Source: Gymnopus androsaceus JB14
Taxonomy: Eukaryota; Basidiomycota; Agaricomycetes; Agaricales; Omphalotaceae
DNA length: 24,652 nt
Assembly (NCBI GenBank): GCA_009733575.1
Contig: ML770025.1
Span: 1 to 24,652 of the forward strand
Reading direction: 5' to 3'
Shown here: one piece after another, positions 19,326-24,652 of the stretch
Numbering within the stretch: the first letter of the stretch is position 1
Layout of the letters: each line of letters starts with the position of its first letter
Notes under the pieces: model-generated
What the model saw: the letters and a program-made list of their open reading frames with translations, nothing else
Told to the model about the DNA's origin: nothing
The model's database searches: none
Made by a program: the position numbers and the translations under genes

Positions 19326-19995
19326 TCAGCCGAAAGTGCCAAAAAATCCCCTCGAACGAAATTCTAATCTAAATTTATAAAATCTTCTGTCAAAATCACT
19401 TATGAGTGAAATTTAGTGAATTTGGATTATCAGTCAAATGGTCTTGTTGAGTGAAACTATACATTCAGTACATTGTTTAGATAAACTGAAGAAGGGCTGA
19501 ATTATAGTATATCTGAGCTCTGAAATGGTAAATGATTTGTTATATCTTGCAAGTCAAACATTCAAGTGAAATATTTCCTTCAAGGCGTATTTTCAGAACA
19601 ATATAAAAAGGTATATGAATAATCATCTTTCAGAAATAACTGAAAAGCCTCAACCCACATTCAATTTGTGTCTTTCAGTTATTCTGAAAGATGATTATTC
19701 ATATAACCTTTTTTATTGTCCTGAAAAATGCCTAAGGAAATATTTCACTTGAATGATTTGACTTGCAATATATAACAAAATCATTATCATTTCAGGAGCC
19801 AGATATACTATAAGTCAGGCCCTTCTTCAGTTTATCTAAACATGTACTGGATATTGTATAGTTTCTCCAACCCAAGACCATTTGATGAATAATCAAATTT
19901 CACTCAAATTTTCACTCATAAGTGATTCTTGACATGAAATTTTATAAATTAGTTAGTATTTCGTTCGAGCGGATTTTTTTGCACTTTCGGCGTGA
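19326..19995. mobile_element. Palindromic MITE, 670 bp, unit 2
   Basis: The two arms of about 320 bp (19326-19648 and 19672-19995) are inverted copies around a 23-bp spacer. The tips read GCCGAAAGTGC and GCACTTTCGGC. With the copy in unit 3 the end can be set as TCACGCCGAAAGTGC. The arms are AT-rich and non-coding; a transcript would fold into one long hairpin, a likely source of small RNAs. No clear target duplication is seen. Unit 1 lacks it at the corresponding site (14262-14300), giving an approximate empty site. Confidence 0.9.
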
Positions 19996-20417
19996 TTGTG
20001 ACTTGGTGTAAGGCACGGGCTCTTATCTTATCACCGAGATTCTCTGGAGCCCCGAGTCGGAGTTTAAACCAGTTGGTGATGCTTCTTCAAGAACTATCAC
20101 TGCTTAGAAATATCACTGCTTATACCCTGAAATACTCGCCATAATCGCTATACAATTACTTGCTATCCATTCTTTCTTGGCTTTCATCCTATTTTTCATT
20201 CATTCTCTCGTCAACCTCGGATTTTGGGTTTGAAACACCTTATCGGCGGTCTTCCTCGATCTTCTCAATTATACTTATGGTTAATTGACCTGAGAAAATC
20301 GGGCGTCAACCAACGACATTGAATACTAGAAGAATTCACCTCGGAGCCGGGAGAAGGCGATAGGTGGGATGCTGCGACATAAAATTGTCCTCTTCTTTGC
20401 AATCTTGGGAGAGCAAA
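19996..20417. repeat. P450 upstream block, unit 2
   Basis: This is homologous to 14299-15160 of unit 1; for example CTTATCTTATCACCG, AGTTGGTGATGCTTCTTC and ATGGTTAATTGACCTGAGA occur in both. It lacks the two unit 1 segments at 14519-14729 and 14863-15115. It probably contains the former promoter region. No independent gene is seen. Confidence 0.75.
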
Positions 20418-20777
20418 ATGCGACTCCACATGACATACGGGCCGTTTCCAAAACCCTACCAGGGCTTTTACGAGAACGACCACGGGCTGTAATCCCACTG
20501 AGTGGTTGGCACCATTAAAAATATAGCATCCTTTCGGAACCTTTCGCGACCACACGTTATCGACGTTCAGTCATCTATACACACCCGGATGTCCGGCCAT
20601 ATTGACGATCCTCTAGTTTGTCGACAATTACTCTTTCGAGACCATGGACGTTATGGAGATTCAGTAATCTATAGGGACTCCAATTCCCGACCTGACGGAC
20701 TATTCTCTGGTGTGTACACTACTCCCACATCCAACTATCCGTCTTGCTTCTCAATGAATTGTCCTTCTTCCTCATGA
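20418..20777 (+). CDS. Unassigned reading frame conserved in both P450 upstream blocks, copy 2
   Basis: The frame reads MRLHMTYGPFPKPYQGFYEN, an in-frame TAA at 20490 and TGA at 20499, then VVGTIKNIASFRNLSRP through RPDGLFSGV. The stop found in copy 1 is changed to TAC here, so the frame runs on to 20777. Over 300 bp there is no net indel against 15161-15460. I do not recognise the protein. See the copy 1 entry for alternatives. Confidence 0.35.
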
Positions 20778-20877
20778 TAAGCTACATGTATCACAATTCA
20801 GAGGACTTTCATAAAAGTAGGCACCGTTGGGTGTTTGATTGGAAATTTTCTTTCAAATCATCCCCGCCTATTCCACA

Positions 20878-21693
20878 ATGACTGTGACCTCTTTAAACTG
20901 GCAGTTGGGGGTTATTGCCATCTTAGCCATTGTCTTGTTGCGTCGGGTTTTCCGCAGGAAGTATGGCTTGGATAACCTCCCTGGTCCTGTATCTCCGTCA
21001 TGGCTCACAGGTAGGACAGACGGTCCTTGCGAAAGTCTAGTCAAGTAACCCAAAATATTTTTCAACAGGTAACCTTTTACACACTATTCAATCCGTATGC
21101 CTGGAAGTTCCACGAGTCATTGCCAAAATATGTGAGCTCTCGTCGCTTCCTGGGACAATGCCTTCTAACATTACTTCTCTAGATGGTTCTGCCGTGCGTA
21201 TTCATGGCCGTTTGGCGTAAGAAATCTTTCTTTCCCCATGAAGAAGTGGCTCACTTATTTAATAGGCCAACGGAATCTACATATTTGACTCTAAAGCAAT
21301 GCCACACTGTACTGGTCAAGGTAGGTCGATTGTAGATTGAATCCGTTTCAATCCCTGAACTTTTTACTACCCGCAGAATCAGGACATATTTGAAGAACAG
21401 GATGGATTTATATCGTTCGTGTTGGGACCATCCTGAGGCCTACTAAATCTGATAATACTTTAGGAGTAACCTCCTAGTGTTTCGGAACGGGCTGTTGTCA
21501 ACTTTAGGTTGGTCGGAAAGTTCTTCCTGATTTACATTTTGAACCCTCTTGACCTTCAGGACACCACCATCGCAAACAGCGAAAAATGCTCAACTCCTGT
21601 TTTTTCCTCTGCTCACATGCGTGACATGAACTTAGCCCGTTCTCATATTATTCCAACTCTAACTTATTTACGCAGTTCGACTTTCTTGAGGTT
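20878..21693 (+). pseudogene. Cytochrome P450, copy 2, truncated after eight exons
   Basis: The first exon (ATG at 20878) is intact and keeps the anchor and LPGPVSPSW. Later exons carry indels against copy 1: +1 near 21075, -1 near 21117, -2 near 21209, +1 near 21301, and shifts near 21481. Homology stops at TTCTTGAGGTT (about 21693), where copy 1 continues ACTCACAAG. The I-helix, ExxR and haem-binding cysteine are therefore missing, and the product cannot be a P450. The break point joins a unique insert. This copy is a true pseudogene whatever the sequence quality. Confidence 0.9.
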
Positions 21694-21698
21694 TGTGG

Positions 21699-21778
21699 CC
21701 AGTTCCGTTCGGTCGCCACCTATTTCAAATAAATTTGAAATGCGCTGCAAGCAGCTGAGGTGGCTACCGAAGGACTGG
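21699..21778. other. Three-way-junction palindrome, left edge of insert
   Basis: An outer stem pairs CCAGT and TTCGGTCGCCACCT with AGGTGGCTACCGAA and ACTGG. Inside it are two hairpins: ATTTCAAAT with ATTTGAAAT (21722-21741), and GCTGC with GCAGC (21744-21755). The whole could fold as a cruciform or a structured RNA. Confidence 0.65.
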
Positions 21779-22662
21779 GAACAAACCCGCGTCACTAAAC
21801 AGAGTCACATTTTCGTGACTTTAACTTGGTGAAATTTCGGTTCGACAAACAGTTTTTGTTGCGGAACTCTGCCCCCAGCCGTGACCCTCATAGAACTATT
21901 ATGGCTGGATTTTTAGTGTTTCATTGAGTCAGAATATCGGTATTATAGAGATATAAACAAGAAATACGTGCACAAGATGAGATATTGTTTAAAATGGCCC
22001 AAAAACAACAAAGTTGGCGACATTGATGTTAGTTCTTCGCAAGTGTCTCTCGGAGTAGATCCAGAAGATATTACGGGTATTCTTTAACTGAAATTGGCAT
22101 TAAATATCAAACGGGAGAGCTTTAGAGTGAGAAAAACGAAATATTGCTTCCGAAATCACCGAAAATCCAGGATGAAGAAGTCGGAGCAAGCTTAAGATGA
22201 AGGGAATGAACTTACTAAGTATAGAAAAGTTATATCCACCATCGAAACGATCCTTCATTACCTTGGGAGTGACTATCGTGCTCTTCATCACCGAAAATTG
22301 CTAGTGATTGGGCTGGAAAGCACTTATTTACCTTGAATTTACCTGTATAGACTTACCATTATCCAAGAATATATGGGATGAATCATTGAGACGCAGCGTT
22401 TACGCTCAATAGTACCTGGATTCGAGATCAAAGCACAAAATTGCTGCAGCAAGCAATCTTGTGACTAAAAAAAGGCTGAAAATGGCCATATTCATGAGTA
22501 AGAGTTATCAACACACTTGAGGTTACCTTATTATGGTCAATATCAAGGAGAAGAGGGAGGGGACAAGCCATTCACGCAGAGGTAGTGGTGGGGAGAAATC
22601 AAAATTTCGCTAAGTTCAACACATCAAAATGTGACTCGGTTCTTTATCGAGGTTCGGTACCA

Positions 22663-22728
22663 GCCGTTCTCCGAACTTGCTTCCGTAGGTCAGCAAGTAT
22701 TTGTCATTTTGCAAATTCGGAGAACGGC
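22663..22728. other. Three-way-junction palindrome, right edge of insert
   Basis: A perfect 13-bp outer stem pairs GCCGTTCTCCGAA (22663-22675) with TTCGGAGAACGGC (22716-22728). Inside are CTTGC with GCAAG (22676-22697) and ATTTG with CAAAT (22699-22716). The layout mirrors that at 21699-21778, although the sequences differ. Confidence 0.65.
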
Positions 22729-22824
22729 GGGTTCACGAGCCTACTGATTTGCTTACCATTTGAAAATTCTACTCAATGAAACAAAAGCTGTAACTCCGAG
22801 TATCTTAAAGACTTCTTTATCAGC

Positions 22825-23767
22825 ATGATGAATCTCTTGAAGACATATTCTATCGTACCACACTAGGCGCGAATATTCGAAGCAGGAATCTCTTCCTCCC
22901 AAATGGGCAGCTGCGCTAGAAATCTCGGTACGCCACGAATTTGTTAGCTTTCTCCGAATCCTTCACTCAATCTAATTTGTACAGTCAATACAATGAGGCT
23001 CCAGATCAGGCATTCAGATGGCCTATCTTTCTGCCAGCAAAATCCTCTGTCTCCGCCATACGTCTTTCCCACTTTTGCCATCGATCGAATCAAGGCCGAA
23101 GGTGCTAAAGCATGGGCTTACAACTGCCCTTCTCTCAGGATCGCTCCTCAGGTAGACTCGGAGTGGATAACATTCCGCCAGACAGTAAAGAGCGGAACTT
23201 GGTCCATGTTGCAACGGACAGGTACTGTAAAGACTACTGTCTGTTAAGCAATCTTCCGATTGGTGTTGGTCTGTACGATACACATTGACGAGAAGGTTTA
23301 TACTTTAAAGTGGTGGTTCATGAGATGCACCCTCCGGAGTCGTTTATTGCCATCGGCAAGTTAACATATCCTACAACCTGCACTCAATGCTCATACGCCA
23401 CATTCAGGAACACGGCGGCGATTACGCCGATAACGGACAACCACTGCCCTTGCCATATAATCCTCAAAACCGCAGAGAACAATATATTCCATCTGGATTC
23501 ACTATCGGGTGCAGTTACACTTTTAAAACTGGCTCAATTTTCTACACCTTCAATACGCATTCGATGGTGCTCACCTTCTTTGTCATGAACGAGACGTCTT
23601 CGCTGCTATCGGTGTTTCTGGACAAACAAACTTTGACGTGAATTTTGGCGGCGAGCCCTTTCGATGAGTGCCAGGAAATACTTGGCAGTGGAGAGCCGAA
23701 GGGATTATTGAAAGGTTAACTTGCGCTGAGGCGATGGAGGAGACGAGCTTCCTGCCTATTCGCGTTA
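22825..23767 (+). pseudogene. SPRY-domain protein, copy 2, heavily degraded
   Basis: It is homologous to 12125-13208. The start region keeps ATG at 22825 but has lost bases after CTCTTGAAGAC. The first intron's acceptor region lacks about 11 bp of the following exon. CAT GGA is changed to CAT TGA (near 23285), giving a stop. About 90 bp after the GC-AG intron are missing, removing the PGWNRQSSGWHLDD region. A tryptophan codon in EPFRW is TGA near 23665, and the final TAG is TAT. It does keep the bases lost near 12402 and 12848 in copy 1. It cannot make a SPRY domain. Confidence 0.9.
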
Positions 23768-24200
23768 TCGTTAAGGCCTAAGGATTTCTTGTGCTTGATT
23801 AGACTAGGTTGAACAGTTTCTCGCATTCAAATATTCCTATCCAAGTACCATATGTATCAATTTAGCAATAATCAAATAATCTATCCGCCTTTGACTCGCC
23901 CCAAGATAGTTGCGGATCCGCTTGTAATCAGAGCATCTGGACCAATATAGCCACAACAACAACCGTCGGTGTGTCCTGAGTGATGGTGTAGTGTGAATCC
24001 CTGAGACTAAAGCGTAGAAGCACAAGGACGCTCTTCACAATCCCTGCAGGATATTCTCGGAGAGTGTTTGATGTCTTGACGACAAAGTCCTATGCTAAAC
24101 TGGTTTCAAGAGGCTAGTAGTCTCCCTGCCCAATCGAGCTAGAGAAAGGGTATTGATCACTGCATGAACCATACCATCCAGATAGTTAACTCAAAGTTAA
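23768..24200. repeat. SPRY 3' flank, unit 3
   Basis: This is homologous to 13209-13767, with AAGTACCATATGTAT and CAAGAGGCTAGTAGTCTC shared, in the same order. Indels are frequent. No gene is seen; a 62-codon minus-strand frame here has no features. Confidence 0.7.
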
Positions 24201-24530
24201 CTGGCGTATCCTCTGAACAGGTCCTGTGGTTGAAGGGAAGGTTTTCTTTTCATGATTTCCTCTCCAATTTCGTTCTATATGAGAATCTCGATATTCTGAA
24301 AATTACATCTGCTTTGTGACTGAGTTTCGTTGAGAATGGTACTTGAAACTGGGAGTCTTGCCAAGTAAGTACATGGCGGTTGAAGTATGTCAAAAGTGTT
24401 AGAGCCAAGGCAAGAGCTTCGACTTCTTACCAAACTACCATGATGGTAGGTCTACAACCCAGGACCGGTTCTGTGAGGAGTTAGTCGAAGGAAGCTCAGC
24501 GAAACATCTGTCTGACGTGTCATTGCCCAT
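24201..24530. repeat. Block X, copy 3 of 3
   Basis: It starts CTGGCGTATCCTCTGAACAG and is close to copy 2 throughout. It ends at GCCCAT just before the second palindromic MITE, at the same relative point as in unit 2. Confidence 0.88.
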
Positions 24531-24652
24531 TCACGCCGAAAGTGCAAAAAAATCCGCTCGAACGAAATACTAACTAATTTATAAAATTTCATGTCAAAAA
24601 TCACTTATGAGTGAAAATTTGAGTGAAATTTGATTATTCAGTCAAATGGTCT
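24531..24652. mobile_element. Palindromic MITE, left arm of a second copy, cut by window end
   Basis: From TCACGCCGAAAGTGC onwards it follows the left arm at 19326 (CGAACGAAAT, TCACTTATGAGTGAAA, AGTCAAATGGTCT). Several positions match the right arm of the unit 2 copy better than its left arm, so this arm is less mutated. Only 122 bp are in the window. Confidence 0.88.

Larger units (their letters stand above)
21694..22760. other. Unique insert replacing the P450 copy 2 tail and the SPRY copy 2 upstream region
   Basis: About 1.07 kb with no match elsewhere in the window and no credible coding frame. It begins and ends with complex hairpins (21699-21778 and 22663-22728). I see no transposase, LTR or target duplication. 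It may be a non-autonomous element or filler DNA at a deletion junction; homology to the SPRY upstream region may resume near 22762. Confidence 0.45.
12125..24652. repeat. Tandem array of SPRY, block X, upstream block and P450 units
   Basis: Unit 1 runs 12125 to about 18840. Unit 2 runs from about 18840 to 21693, with its SPRY gene deleted apart from a 3' flank residue and its P450 cut. Unit 3 starts about 22762 and leaves the window. Gene order and orientation are the same throughout, so the array is head to tail. Block X and MITE comparisons group units 2 and 3 together against unit 1. Confidence 0.8.

Overview
The window looks like a transposon-rich stretch of a filamentous basidiomycete genome, probably an Agaricomycete. 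The genes have many GT-AG introns of about 44-60 bp. The gene families fit too: a NACHT-ankyrin NLR-like protein, a many-exon fungal P450, a RanBPM/SSH4-type SPRY protein, and a chromodomain from a Ty3/gypsy chromovirus. Taxon and families are recognised from memory of these families, not from a search.

Left part (1-10.9 kb). A NACHT-ankyrin gene (291 to about 4250) carries about 22 nearly identical 33-residue ankyrin repeats and at least five frame lesions. After it comes mostly gene-poor, AT-rich DNA with mobile-element remains: a 356-bp palindromic MITE (4386-4741), a solo LTR with a CCAGC target duplication (5571-6273), a 10-bp satellite of about 38 copies (6822-7209), a CCTAGG-rich element (7457-8379), a 250-bp inverted-repeat MITE (8979-9228), an antisense chromovirus integrase tail with a chromodomain (9312-9672), and a second solo LTR with a TATTG target duplication (9799-10339).

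Middle (10.9-11.9 kb). A Mutator-like non-autonomous element has about 200-bp terminal inverted repeats and a perfect 9-bp target duplication.

Right part (12.1-24.65 kb). This is a decayed tandem array of a unit made of a SPRY gene, a flank block X, an upstream block and a P450. Unit 1 is complete: SPRY 12125-13208, X 13768-14262, P450 15661-18384. Unit 2 has lost its SPRY gene and most of its P450 (X 18989-19325, P450 20878-21693). Unit 3 restarts with SPRY 22825-23767 and X 24201-24530 and runs off the window. A 670-bp palindromic MITE sits at the same site in units 2 and 3 but not in unit 1.

Every recognisable gene is interrupted by short indels. Many are one base in short homopolymers, so genuine decay and consensus-sequence error must be separated before calling all of them pseudogenes. 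Unit 2 and 3 copies are plainly degenerate (internal deletions, nonsense codons, truncation). Unit 1 genes and the NACHT-ankyrin gene could be intact in reality. I found no convincing tRNA, rRNA or CRISPR, and no certain new system. The most notable features are the ankyrin array with variation at predicted contact positions, the SPRY-P450 tandem array, the MULE-like element, a 5-nt micro-exon, and two three-way-junction hairpins bracketing the insert that cuts P450 copy 2.
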